From DAITAZ01 sp036824045 (GTDB lineage Bacteria > Pseudomonadota > Gammaproteobacteria > Burkholderiales > Rhodocyclaceae), in contig DAITAZ010000044.1 of NCBI GenBank assembly GCA_036824045.1, forward strand, positions 1 through 29,672: 29,672 bases of DNA, given 5' to 3'. The notes beneath the pieces are model-generated. The model worked only from the letters and a program-made list of their open reading frames with translations, had not been told where the DNA came from and did no database searches. Shown piece by piece: positions 14,004-21,978 of this stretch. The translations under genes were made by a program, and so were the position numbers. The stretch's first letter is position 1. The number at the start of each line of letters is the position of its first letter.

Positions 14004-16097
14004 ATGCAAGAAACACTGCTCGTAGAACTGCATACCGAGGAACTGCCGCCCAAGGCCCTGTCGCGCCTGGGTGAGAGTTTTGCCGAGGGGATCTTCCGGG
14101 GACTGGCGGATCGCCAGCTGGTGGCGGCCGATGCCGCGGTGGAGCGCTTTGCCACGCCGCGCCGGCTGGCCGTGCGCATCGCCGGGGTGCTGGCCCGGGC
14201 GCCGGAAAAGACCGTGGCGGAAAAGATCATGCCGGTGTCGGTGGCGCTCGCCGCCGATGGTCAGCCCAGTCCGGCGCTGGTGAAAAAGCTGGAAGCCAAG
14301 AAGATTCCGCTGACGGCGGTGGCCAGCTTTGAGCGGCGGATGGACGGCAAGTCCGAAACCTTCTTCTACCAGATGACTGTGCCGGGTGCGGAACTGGACG
14401 CGGTGCTGGCCGGGGTGGTGGGCGAGACGGTGAAGAAGCTGCCCATCCCCAAGGTGATGCGCTGGGGAGATTCCGACCACCAGTTCGTGCGTCCCGTGCA
14501 TGGCCTGGTGCTGCTCCATGGCGAGCGGGTGGTGCCGGGCGAGGTGCTGGGGCTCACCGCCGGGCGCTTGACCCGGGGCCACCGTTTCATGGGCGAGGGC
14601 GAGATCCGCATCGATACCGCGGCCGATTACGACCGGGTGCTGGCGGAGCGGGGCAAGGTGGTGGCGTCGTTCGAAGCGCGCCGGGCGCAGATCGCCGGGC
14701 AATTGCGCGAGGCCACGGCGGCAGTCGGCGGAAACGTGCGGCCGATCGAGGACGCGGCCCTGCTGGACGAGGTGACGGCCCTGGTGGAGCACCCGACGGT
14801 CTACGTGTCCGAATTCGAGCCAGAATTCCTCGCCGTGCCCCAGGAGTGCCTGATCCTCACCATGAAGGCCAACCAGAAGTACTTCCCGCTGCTGGATGCG
14901 GAGGGCCGGCTGGTGAACAAATTCCTGGTGGTCTCCAACATGCAGGTGGCGGACCCGCAGCACATCGTGGGCGGCAACGCCCGGGTGGTGCGCCCGCGCC
15001 TGTCGGACGCCAAGTTCTTCTTCGACCAGGACCGCAAGCAGCGGCTCGACACCCGCCTGGAAAAGCTCGCCAGCGTGGTCTACCACAACCGGCTGGGCAG
15101 CCAGTTGCAGCGGGTGGAGCGGCTGCGCGCCCTGGCCGGGCACATCGCCCGCCACCTGGGGGCGGACGTGGCCCAGGCGGAACGCGCCGCCTGGCTGGCC
15201 AAGGCGGACCTGGTCACCGACATGGTGGGCGAGTTCCCCGAGCTGCAGGGCATCATGGGCCGCTACTACGCCCGGCATGACGGCGAGCCCGCCGCCGTGG
15301 CGGACGCGGTGGAAGCCCACTACCGGCCGCGCTTTGCCGGGGATGCCCTGCCCCAGGGCAACGTGGCCTGCGCCGCTGCCCTGGCGGACAAGCTGGACGC
15401 GCTGGTGGGCTTCTTCGGCATCGGCCAGACGCCCACTGGCGACAAGGACCCCTTCGGCCTGCGCCGCGCCGCCCTGGGCGTGCTGCGCATCCTGATGGAA
15501 ACGCCGCTGCCGCTGGACCTGCTGGCGCTGATCCGGGACGCGGAATCCGGGTTCGCCCCCGGCGTGCTGAGCGCCGAGGTGGCCGGGCCCCTGCACGACT
15601 TCATGCTGGAGCGCTTGCGCAACACCCTGCGCGACGCCGGCCACGCCCAGGACGCGGTGGACGCGGTGCTGGCGCTGCGCCCGACCCGCGTCGACCTGGT
15701 GCCGCTCAAGCTGGAAGCGGTGCGCGAATTCGTCACGCTGCCGGAAGCCGCCGCCCTGGCCGCCGCCAACAAGCGCATCACCAACATCCTGAAGAAAACC
15801 GAAGTGGCCGCGGGCGAGCCGGACGTGGCCCTGTTCCAGGAGGATGCAGAGCGCGCCTTGTTCCATCAGGTGAACGAACTGGCGCCGCTCATCCGTTCCC
15901 ACCTGGCCAACGAGGATTACACCGACGCCCTGCGCCTGCTGGCGGGACTGCGTGGCGCGGTGGACGCCTTTTTCGATCAGGTGATGGTGATGGCGGAGGA
16001 GCCCCTGGTGCGGCAGAACCGGCTGGCGCTGCTAAGCCTGCTGGCGGGCCTGATGAACGGCGTGGCCGACATCTCCCGCCTGGGCGTGCAGGGGTAA
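14004..16097 (+). CDS. glyS: Glycyl-tRNA synthetase beta subunit
   Basis: The tRNA-binding beta subunit paired with GlyQ. The 697-residue product has the usual length (about 690). It starts with the family signature LLVELHTEELPPKAL; it continues with GRLTRGHRFMG, an HD-like segment around LVTDMVGEFPELQGIMGRYYA, and the C-terminal anticodon-binding domain (about residues 580-690). ATG 14004 is the only start that keeps the conserved N-terminus. The ribosome site is separated from it by a hairpin (see 13969-13996). It lies in an operon with glyQ upstream and gmhB 6 nt downstream. Confidence 0.96.
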   Translation: MQETLLVELHTEELPPKALSRLGESFAEGIFRGLADRQLVAADAAVERFATPRRLAVRIAGVLARAPEKTVAEKIMPVSVALAADGQPSPALVKKLEAKKIPLTAVASFERRMDGKSETFFYQMTVPGAELDAVLAGVVGETVKKLPIPKVMRWGDSDHQFVRPVHGLVLLHGERVVPGEVLGLTAGRLTRGHRFMGEGEIRIDTAADYDRVLAERGKVVASFEARRAQIAGQLREATAAVGGNVRPIEDAALLDEVTALVEHPTVYVSEFEPEFLAVPQECLILTMKANQKYFPLLDAEGRLVNKFLVVSNMQVADPQHIVGGNARVVRPRLSDAKFFFDQDRKQRLDTRLEKLASVVYHNRLGSQLQRVERLRALAGHIARHLGADVAQAERAAWLAKADLVTDMVGEFPELQGIMGRYYARHDGEPAAVADAVEAHYRPRFAGDALPQGNVACAAALADKLDALVGFFGIGQTPTGDKDPFGLRRAALGVLRILMETPLPLDLLALIRDAESGFAPGVLSAEVAGPLHDFMLERLRNTLRDAGHAQDAVDAVLALRPTRVDLVPLKLEAVREFVTLPEAAALAAANKRITNILKKTEVAAGEPDVALFQEDAERALFHQVNELAPLIRSHLANEDYTDALRLLAGLRGAVDAFFDQVMVMAEEPLVRQNRLALLSLLAGLMNGVADISRLGVQG

Positions 16098-16103
16098 GGG
16101 CGG

Positions 16104-16643
16104 ATGAAACTCATCATTCTTGACCGGGACGGGGTGATCAACCACGACTCCGACCAGTTCATCAAGTCGCCCGAGGAATGGCGGCCGGTGCCCGGCAGCC
16201 CGGATGCCATCGCCCGCCTCAACCAGTGGGGTTACCGGGTGGTGGTGGCCACCAACCAGTCCGGCGTGGGGCGCGGCCTGTTCGACATGGACACCCTGGC
16301 CGCCATCCACGAGAAGATGCTGAAGGTGGTGGGCCAGGCGGGGGGGCGCATCGACTCCATCTTCTTCTGCCCGCACAAGGCGGACGACAAGTGCAGTTGC
16401 CGCAAGCCCAAGCCCGGCCTGTTCCAGGAGATCTCCGTCCGGTACAACGCCAGCCTGTCGGAGGTGCCGGCCGTGGGCGACAGCCTGCGGGACCTGCAGG
16501 CGGCGGCATCGGTGGGGGCGCAACCCATCCTGGTCCTGACCGGCAAGGGGGCAAAGACCCGGCAAGATCCGGAGCTGCCCCCGGGCACGCTCATTTTTCC
16601 TGACCTGGCCGCCGTGGCCGACCATCTGACCCAGTCCCAATGA
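16104..16643 (+). CDS. gmhB: D-glycero-beta-D-manno-heptose-1,7-bisphosphate 7-phosphatase
   Basis: A HAD-superfamily phosphatase that removes the 7-phosphate during ADP-heptose synthesis for the lipopolysaccharide core. The 179-residue cytoplasmic protein has catalytic D7 and D9 in LDRDGVIN, motif II in ATNQSG (about 49-54), and Lys in RKPKPG. A zinc site is formed by C89, H91, C97 and C99 (CPH and CSC); its loop is shorter than in the E. coli enzyme. GDSLRDLQAA is motif IV. It starts 6 nt after glyS and overlaps plsC by 4 nt (ATGA), so it is translated as part of the glyS operon. Histidinol-phosphatase-type relatives are less likely given the context. Confidence 0.9.
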   Translation: MKLIILDRDGVINHDSDQFIKSPEEWRPVPGSPDAIARLNQWGYRVVVATNQSGVGRGLFDMDTLAAIHEKMLKVVGQAGGRIDSIFFCPHKADDKCSCRKPKPGLFQEISVRYNASLSEVPAVGDSLRDLQAAASVGAQPILVLTGKGAKTRQDPELPPGTLIFPDLAAVADHLTQSQ

Positions 16644-17392
16644 CGCTGATCCGTTCCGCCCTGCTGGCCCTCTACATGGCCGTGCTGACCGTGCCCTACG
16701 CCTTCATCGCCATGGCCTGCGCGCCGCTGCCGCCCATGGCCCGCTACAAGGTGATCAGCGGCTGGGCCCGCATCGTGATGGTGGGAGTGCGCTTCATCAC
16801 CGGCATCCGGCACACGGTGCTGGGTGCCGAGCGCATGCCCGCCCAGCCGGCGGTGGCGCTGGTCAAGCATCAGTCCGCCTGGGAAACCATCGCCCTGCAG
16901 TGCATCCTGCCGCCCCAGTGTTATGTGCTGAAGAAGGAACTGCTGAAGCTGCCCTTTTTCGGCTGGGGCCTGGCGCAGATGCCCAACGTGGCCATCGACC
17001 GTGCTGCCGGTCGGGACGCTCTGGACCAGGTGGTGAATCAGGGCAAGGACCGGCTCTCCGAGGGCTTCTGGGTCATCGTGTTCCCGGAAGGCACCCGCGT
17101 GCCGGTGGGCACCCACAAACGCTACAAGGTGGGCGGTGCCCAGTTGGCGGCGGCCACCGGCGTGCCCGTGGTGCCCATTGCCCACAACGCGGGGGAGTTC
17201 TGGCCACGCAACGCCTTCGTCAAGCGGCCCGGCACCATCACCGTAAGCATCGGCCCCACCATCGCCAGCGAAGGGCGCACCGCCGCGCAGATCACCCGCG
17301 AAGCCGAAGCCTGGATCGAAGGCGAGATGCAACGCCTGTTCCCCCACCACTACGTAGGCGGCAAAGGCGAATCAGGCAGCAGCCCGGCCTGA
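16640..17392 (+). CDS. plsC: 1-acyl-sn-glycerol-3-phosphate acyltransferase
   Basis: PlsC acylates lysophosphatidic acid to phosphatidic acid at the cytoplasmic face of the inner membrane. The 250-residue product has an N-terminal hydrophobic segment (about 5-28). The catalytic motif appears as H77-x4-E82 (KHQSAWET) in place of the textbook HX4D. It also has VFPEGTRVP (147-155), and AIDRAAGRDAL as motif II. The Glu variant recurs, as far as I recall, in beta- and gammaproteobacterial paralogues, so it is probably active, but the exact acceptor could be another lysophospholipid. The ATG overlaps the gmhB stop. The gene ends 66 nt before the assembly gap. Confidence 0.88.
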   Translation: MTLIRSALLALYMAVLTVPYAFIAMACAPLPPMARYKVISGWARIVMVGVRFITGIRHTVLGAERMPAQPAVALVKHQSAWETIALQCILPPQCYVLKKELLKLPFFGWGLAQMPNVAIDRAAGRDALDQVVNQGKDRLSEGFWVIVFPEGTRVPVGTHKRYKVGGAQLAAATGVPVVPIAHNAGEFWPRNAFVKRPGTITVSIGPTIASEGRTAAQITREAEAWIEGEMQRLFPHHYVGGKGESGSSPA

Positions 17393-17402
17393 CGCCGACG
17401 AA

Positions 17403-17458
17403 GATGAGCACCCCCGCCCGGCCGCCCGAAGGGGGGGCGACCCCTCCCTTGGGGAGGA
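17403..17458. repeat. GC-rich palindromic repeat, copy left of the gap
   Basis: From 17409 to 17458 these 50 bases are identical to 17559-17608 on the far side of the gap. The unit holds two potential stems: CGCCC paired with GGGCG, and CCTCCC-TTG-GGGAGG. It sits just after the plsC stop. A diverged copy lies at 21974-22045. Confidence 0.8.
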
Positions 17459-17558
17459 NNNNNNNNNNNNNNNNNNNNNNNNNNNNNNNNNNNNNNNNNN
17501 NNNNNNNNNNNNNNNNNNNNNNNNNNNNNNNNNNNNNNNNNNNNNNNNNNNNNNNNNN
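17459..17558. other. Assembly gap (100 N)
   Basis: Exactly 100 undetermined bases, the default placeholder for a scaffold gap of unknown size. Both edges carry the same 50 bases, so the real gap may be zero or negative in length, or may hide further repeat copies. Any frame drawn through it is meaningless. Confidence 0.97.
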
Positions 17559-17630
17559 CACCCCCGCCCGGCCGCCCGAAGGGGGGGCGACCCCTCCCTT
17601 GGGGAGGACGCCGCGCAGCGGCAGTGGTTC
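17559..17630. repeat. GC-rich palindromic repeat, copy right of the gap
   Basis: It begins with the same 50 bases as the left copy and continues through CGCCGCGCAGCGGCAG, another short palindrome, toward the metallopeptidase gene. It is the most complete copy in the window. No open frame or transposase is associated with it. Confidence 0.75.
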
Positions 17631-17648
17631 GTTCCGGTGAGCCGGCCC

Positions 17649-18359
17649 ATGACTGGGGGTGAGGTGCGCAGCATCCATCTGGCCGGACAGACCGTCGCTT
17701 ACACCTTGCGACGTTCGGCCCGGCGCAGCGTTGGGCTCCACGTGGATGACCGGGGGTTGCGGGTGGCGGCGCCCCAGCGGCTGGCCTTGCCCGTGATCGA
17801 GCAGTTCATCCATGCCCACGGGGCGTGGGTGCTGGACAAGCTCGGCCAGTGGCGGGAGCGCCCCGCGCCCTATGCCATCGAAGACGGTGCGATGCTGCCG
17901 GTTCTGGGCGAGCCCTGGCGCCTGCGCCTGCTGCCCGCCCGCAGCCGGGCGAGCTGGCATTTCGACCCCGCCTTGCGGGAAGTCCGCCTGCTGATTCCGG
18001 CCGGCGCCGGGTTGGCGCTGGTCCTGGAGCGGGCCCTGCGTGCTTACGCGCTGACCGATTTTGCCGCCCGTTATCAAGGTCTGGGCGGCGTGCTGGGGCT
18101 GCCCCTGCCGCCTCTGGCGCTGTCCGGCGCGCGCACCCGCTGGGGCAGTTGCAGCCGGGCCAGTGGCATACGCCTCAACTGGCGGCTGGTGTTTCTGCCC
18201 CCGGAACTGGTGGATTACGTGGTGGCACACGAGTTGGCGCATCTGGTGGAGATGAACCATTCACCCCGCTTCTGGTCGGTGGTGGAAAGCCTGTACCCCG
18301 ATCATCGGCGGGCGCGTGCCCGGCTCAAGGCCGAGGGGGCGGCGATTCCCCGTTTCTGA
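17649..18359 (+). CDS. YgjP-like (DUF45) zinc metallopeptidase
   Basis: A 236-residue cytoplasmic protein of the YgjP/DUF45 family, related to SprT and WSS1 gluzincins. The zinc motif HELAHLVEMNHSPRFW gives HExxH plus a downstream His. RTRWGSCS followed by LNWRLVFLPPELVDYVV before it is the classic family signature. The N-terminal half has the R-R-S-x-R-R-S-x-G-L-H-V beta segment. The start is uncertain: ATG 17649 is used, with GTG 17637 in frame and 12 nt upstream as the alternative; the GGTGAG spanning that GTG could serve as ribosome site for the ATG. Members often sit beside plsC and gloA in betaproteobacteria. The cellular substrate is unknown. Confidence 0.85.
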   Translation: MTGGEVRSIHLAGQTVAYTLRRSARRSVGLHVDDRGLRVAAPQRLALPVIEQFIHAHGAWVLDKLGQWRERPAPYAIEDGAMLPVLGEPWRLRLLPARSRASWHFDPALREVRLLIPAGAGLALVLERALRAYALTDFAARYQGLGGVLGLPLPPLALSGARTRWGSCSRASGIRLNWRLVFLPPELVDYVVAHELAHLVEMNHSPRFWSVVESLYPDHRRARARLKAEGAAIPRF

Positions 18360-18385
18360 CTATCCCTGCTGAGAGGACTTCATCC

Positions 18386-18772
18386 ATGCGCATTCTTCAC
18401 ACCATGTTACGGGTGGGCGATCTGGAGCGCTCCCTGGCCTTTTACACCGAAGTGCTGGGCATGCGCCTGCTGCGCCGCACCGATTACCCGGAAGGCCGGT
18501 TTACCCTGGCCTTCGTGGGATACCAGCCGGAGAGCGAGGGCGCGGTGATCGAGCTGACCTACAACTGGGGCGTGGACAGCTACGAGCTGGGCACCGCCTA
18601 CGGCCACATCGCCCTGGAGGTGCCGGATGCCTACGCCGCCTGCGAGCAGATCAAGCGCCGGGGCGGGGTGGTGACCCGGGAGGCGGGGCCGATGAAGCAC
18701 GGGACAACGGTCATCGCTTTCGTCCAGGACCCGGATGGATACAAAATCGAGCTGATCCAGCGCAAGGGCTGA
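18386..18772 (+). CDS. gloA: Lactoylglutathione lyase (glyoxalase I)
   Basis: Converts the hemithioacetal of methylglyoxal and glutathione to S-lactoylglutathione, detoxifying methylglyoxal in the cytoplasm. The 128-residue protein shows the four metal ligands at E. coli-like positions: H5, E56 (VIELTYNWG), H74 (GHIALEV) and E122 (KIELIQ). This pattern and length fit the Ni2+-dependent short bacterial class. The ribosome site GAGAGGA (18371-18377) lies 8 nt before ATG 18386. It starts 26 nt after the metallopeptidase stop, so the two are probably co-transcribed. A small CGGGT-TAT-ACCCG palindrome follows the stop. Confidence 0.95.
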   Translation: MRILHTMLRVGDLERSLAFYTEVLGMRLLRRTDYPEGRFTLAFVGYQPESEGAVIELTYNWGVDSYELGTAYGHIALEVPDAYAACEQIKRRGGVVTREAGPMKHGTTVIAFVQDPDGYKIELIQRKG

Positions 18773-18840
18773 AACGGGTTATACCCGGACAGCCCCGGCG
18801 CCCGCACCGTCCGCTTCATCCACCCCGAGAGGAAACCGTC

Positions 18841-19419
18841 ATGAACAAACACCTGCCTGCCCTGTTGCTCAGTAGTGTGCTGGCTTTGGCGGCGCTGCCC
18901 GCGATGGGGCTGGAGCTTGAAGGAGTCAAGCTGGAAGAGCGCATCAAGCTGGGCGGGACGGAACTCCAGCTTAACGGTGCGGGGGTCAGGAGCCGGGCTT
19001 TCTTCAAGGGCTATGTGATCGGGCTGTACCTGCCGGAGAAGAAAGGGGAGGCGGAGGCGGCGATCGCCGCGGCGGGGCCCAAGCGCATCCGGGTGGTGCC
19101 GCTGCGGGACTTGAGTGCCGACACGGTGGCCGATGCCTTCAGCAAGAGCCTGCGCAAGAACCTTTCGGATGAGGACCAGGCGCGGATGAAACCCCGGCTG
19201 GACGAATTCCACAACGCCATGCTGGCCCTGGGGCCCTTGCGCACCGGCGCGGTGCTGGAACTGGATCAAGTGCCCGGCGGCGGCACGCGCTATCGCCTCA
19301 ACGGCGAGGCCAAGGGCAAGGAAATTCCGGGGGAGGATTTCTACGCGGCCTTGATGCGCATCTGGATCGGCAAGTCTCCGACCCAGGAAGACCTGAAGGA
19401 AAAGCTCCTCGGCCGCTGA
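18841..19419 (+). CDS. Exported chalcone-isomerase-like protein
   Basis: A 192-residue protein with a clear signal peptide (residues 1-22, MNKHLPALLLSSV... to LPAMG). The mature part follows the bacterial chalcone-isomerase-like pattern: LELEGVKLEERIKLGGTELQLNGAGVRSR, then FFKGYVIGLYLPEK, then a long helix (DAFSKSLRKNLS) and a C-terminal FYAALMRIWIGKSP. Bacteria of this type make no flavonoids, and the fold is shared with fatty-acid-binding proteins, so a periplasmic ligand-binding role is more plausible than isomerase activity. The ribosome site GAGAGGAAA (18827-18835) precedes ATG 18841. The gene stands alone between gloA and the TAXI protein. Confidence 0.82.
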   Translation: MNKHLPALLLSSVLALAALPAMGLELEGVKLEERIKLGGTELQLNGAGVRSRAFFKGYVIGLYLPEKKGEAEAAIAAAGPKRIRVVPLRDLSADTVADAFSKSLRKNLSDEDQARMKPRLDEFHNAMLALGPLRTGAVLELDQVPGGGTRYRLNGEAKGKEIPGEDFYAALMRIWIGKSPTQEDLKEKLLGR

Positions 19420-19519
19420 GCCAGACCCGGGCAAGCCCCGATTGCCCGAATCCCTCGCGGTTGCTCTAATGGAATATCAGCCGCTGGCACAAGCGGCACC
19501 TGAAGAGAGGTGGACGCAC

Positions 19520-20473
19520 ATGAGGGGATTCATGCGGTATCTGGCGGGGCTGGTCCTGGGCCTGCTGCTGGCCGGTGGGGCCGGGGGCCAGAGTCTTTCC
19601 ATCGGCACGGGGAGTGTCGGCGGCGTCTATCACCCGCTGGGCAGCGGCATGGCCAGCGTCCTGAGCAAGGCGGTGCCAGGCTGGCAGGTGCGGGCGGAAG
19701 TGACCGGCGCCTCGGTGGACAACCTGCGGCTCATCAGTGCCGGCAAGGCGGACATGGGCTTTGCCATGGCCGATTCCGCCTGGGAGGCCTACATCGGCAG
19801 CGACCGCTTCAGGAACGACAAGGTGCCCGCCCGCACCTTGCTGCTCCTCTACCCCAACCGGATGCACGTGGTGGCGCGGGCGGACAGCGGCATCGCCCGC
19901 ATGCAGGATCTCCGCGGCAAGCGGGTAGCCCTGGGGGCCGCCGGCAGCGGTACCGAGGTGATGGCTCAGCGGGTGCTGGAAGCCGCGGGTCTGGACAACG
20001 CCGTGCGCGCGGAACGGATGGAACTGGCGGAGTCCGTGGCGGCACTCAAGGCCGGCAGGATCGATGCCCTGTTCTGGGCAGGTGGCTTGCCCACGGCTGC
20101 CGTGGCAGCGCTGGCAACCAGCCCGGGCGTGAAACTGCGCTTCATCGACCACGCGGAGGTGGTGGACGCCCTCAACAAGAAGTGGGGCCCCCTCTATCTG
20201 AAGGACGCCATCCCGGCCGGCACCTACAGCGGGCAGGACAAGCCCGTGGCGATCGCCACCGTGTGGAATGTGCTGGCCGCCAGCGACCGCATGCCCGATG
20301 CCACGGCCTACGCCATTGTGAAAACGCTGCTGGAGCGCCGTGGCGAGCTGGAAGCCGCCCATCCGGAAGCCCGCAACATCAGCCTTGCCAACCAGCAGAA
20401 CGCCTATTCGCCCATTCCCTTCCACCCGGGCGCGGCCCGCTACCTGGCCGAGCGCGGCGTCAAGGTGAAATGA
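19520..20473 (+). CDS. TAXI-family TRAP-type solute-binding protein
   Basis: A 317-residue periplasmic binding protein of the TAXI (TRAP-associated extracytoplasmic immunogenic) family. The signal peptide (about 1-24) is followed by the family hallmark SLSIGTGSVGGVYHPLGSGMA, then VDNLRLISAGKADMGFAMADSAWEAY, LRGKRVALGAAGSGTEV, and ALKAGRIDALFWAGGLP. TAXI proteins normally deliver ligands such as glutamate/glutamine or dicarboxylates to a fused TRAP permease, but no permease gene is nearby. ATG 19520 has AGAGAGG about 9 nt upstream; the longer in-frame TTG at 19442 would bury the signal peptide. A perfect hairpin (GCCGCT and AGCGGC, 19480-19497) lies just upstream of the ribosome site. Confidence 0.9.
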   Translation: MRGFMRYLAGLVLGLLLAGGAGGQSLSIGTGSVGGVYHPLGSGMASVLSKAVPGWQVRAEVTGASVDNLRLISAGKADMGFAMADSAWEAYIGSDRFRNDKVPARTLLLLYPNRMHVVARADSGIARMQDLRGKRVALGAAGSGTEVMAQRVLEAAGLDNAVRAERMELAESVAALKAGRIDALFWAGGLPTAAVAALATSPGVKLRFIDHAEVVDALNKKWGPLYLKDAIPAGTYSGQDKPVAIATVWNVLAASDRMPDATAYAIVKTLLERRGELEAAHPEARNISLANQQNAYSPIPFHPGAARYLAERGVKVK

Positions 20474-20540
20474 CTCGCCGGGGCGATGAGGGCGCGGCGC
20501 AGGGGGTAAGATACGCTCCCTCCGTTCGCCCCCCGCTGAC

Positions 20541-21065
20541 ATGACCAAGCCGGAACCCGCCCCGTTTGCCGCCATTCTCGCCGCGCCCTTCGGTGCCCTG
20601 GGAGTGCGGTGCGGCGAGGACTGGGTGGACGAGATCGTGTTTCTCCCGCCCGCGCCGGAGGTGGCGCCTGGCACTCCGCTGGCGGCGGAGACCGTGCGGC
20701 AGTTGCGGGCGTATCTGGCGAACCCGGATAGCGTCTTCAGCCTGCCCCTGCGGGCAGGGGGCACGGCGTTCCAGCAGGCGGTGTGGCAGCAGATCTGCGC
20801 CATCCCCCGGGGCGAGACGGCCACCTACGGGCAGGTGGCGGCACGGCTGGGGAGCGCCGCCCGTGCCGTGGGCGGGGCCTGCCGGGCCAATCCGCTGCCC
20901 CTGGTGGTGCCCTGCCACCGGGTGGTGGCCACCGGACCGTCCTTCAACGGTGGGCTGGGTGGCTTTGCCGGTGCGCGGAGGGGATTCCTGCCCGGCGTCA
21001 AGCACTGGCTGCTGCGGCACGAGGGCGTCATCCAGGGTGACCTGCTGGGCCCGGAGGCGCGCTAG
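20541..21065 (+). CDS. ogt: Methylated-DNA--protein-cysteine methyltransferase
   Basis: A suicide repair protein that moves the alkyl group from O6-alkylguanine in DNA to its own Cys. The active-site motif is PCHRVV with C125. FQQAVWQQICAIPRGETATYGQVA is the helix-turn-helix region with the Arg and Tyr used to flip the base. The 174-residue length and lack of an Ada-like N-terminal zinc domain make it Ogt-type. Between PCHRVV and the C-terminal WLLRHE there is GGLGGFAG. A TAAGAT box at 20507 could be its -10. It ends 1 nt before the xerD start. Confidence 0.92.
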   Translation: MTKPEPAPFAAILAAPFGALGVRCGEDWVDEIVFLPPAPEVAPGTPLAAETVRQLRAYLANPDSVFSLPLRAGGTAFQQAVWQQICAIPRGETATYGQVAARLGSAARAVGGACRANPLPLVVPCHRVVATGPSFNGGLGGFAGARRGFLPGVKHWLLRHEGVIQGDLLGPEAR

Positions 21066-21066
21066 C

Positions 21067-21978
21067 TTGAAGCGCTTGCCCCCGGCGGCAGCGGATGTTG
21101 CCCGCCTCGACACCTTTTGCGATGCCCTCTGGCTGCAGGACGGACTCGCCCGCAACACGCTGGCGGGCTACCGCAGTGATCTGGCCCTGCTGGCGGGTTG
21201 GCTGGCGGAGCGGGGTTCCAGCCTGCTGGCGGCGGAGTACCCGGATCTGGCGGGCTATCTGGCGGTGTTTTCTCAGCAAGCCCGGCCAGCCAGCCAGCGG
21301 CGGCTGATCGCCGCCCTGCGCCGCTTTTACCTCCACCTGGTGGCCGAAGGCGTGCGCAGCACCGATCCCACCCTGCGCCTGGAACTGCCGCCTCCGCCCC
21401 AGCGTTTTCCCAAGACCCTCTCGGAAAGCCAGGTGGAAGCGTTGCTCAACGCCCCCGACGTGGCCGAGTCCCTGGGCCTGCGGGATCGGGCCATGCTGGA
21501 AACCCTTTACGCGAGCGGACTGCGGGTGAGCGAGCTGGTGAACCTGCGGATATTCGAACTGGGCCTCAACGAGGGCGTGGTCCGGGTGCTGGGCAAGGGG
21601 GGCAAGGAGCGGCTGGTACCCCTGGGCGAGGTCGCGGCGGACTGGATCACCCGCTATCTGGCCGAGTCCCGCCCGGCTTTGCTGGCAGGCCGCGCGACCG
21701 ACGCGCTGTTCGTGACCGTGCGCGGCAGCGCCATGACCCGGCAAATGTTCTGGAACCTGGTCAAGCGCTACGCCCTGGCGGCGGGCATCCCCGCCGAGCG
21801 GATTTCGCCCCACACCCTGCGCCACGCCTTTGCCACCCATCTGCTCAACCACGGCGCGGACCTGCGGGTGGTGCAACTGCTGCTGGGCCACGCCGACATC
21901 TCCACCACTCAGATCTATACCCACGTGGCGCGGGAGCGCCTCAAGACCCTGCACGCCACCCATCACCCCCGCGGATGA
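21067..21978 (+). CDS. xerD: Site-specific tyrosine recombinase XerD
   Basis: XerD acts with XerC at dif to resolve chromosome dimers at cell division. The 303-residue product has the N-terminal core-binding SAM-like domain (about 10-100) and the catalytic domain with R153 (SGLRVSE), a Lys in GKGGKERLVPLG (about 177-180), H249 and R252 (HTLRHAFATHL), H275 (LGHADISTTQIYTHV) and nucleophile Y284. LLNHGADLRVVQLLLGH is typical of XerC/D. The start is placed at TTG 21067, with GGAGG (21053-21057) 9 nt upstream. The frame stays open further upstream, but only within ogt. It lies directly behind ogt, with a palindromic repeat beginning at its stop. Confidence 0.92.
   Translation: MKRLPPAAADVARLDTFCDALWLQDGLARNTLAGYRSDLALLAGWLAERGSSLLAAEYPDLAGYLAVFSQQARPASQRRLIAALRRFYLHLVAEGVRSTDPTLRLELPPPPQRFPKTLSESQVEALLNAPDVAESLGLRDRAMLETLYASGLRVSELVNLRIFELGLNEGVVRVLGKGGKERLVPLGEVAADWITRYLAESRPALLAGRATDALFVTVRGSAMTRQMFWNLVKRYALAAGIPAERISPHTLRHAFATHLLNHGADLRVVQLLLGHADISTTQIYTHVARERLKTLHATHHPRG

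Noticed and set aside
12984..15902. A 972-codon minus-strand open frame across glyQ and glyS
   Set aside because: Antisense shadow of two certain genes in high-GC sequence. It has no recognisable domain or ribosome site and is full of His/Gln/Gly runs.
17292..18260. Open frames running through the N stretch
   Set aside because: They translate undetermined bases as X and cannot be evidence of a gene.
18774..18788. CGGGT-TAT-ACCCG palindrome after gloA as a terminator
   Set aside because: Only a 5-bp stem with no following T-run; kept as a note in the gloA entry.
21067..21978. xerD as the integrase of a genomic island
   Set aside because: The sequence is XerD-like in length and motifs, the neighbours are housekeeping genes, and no attachment-site repeats or tRNA target adjoin it.
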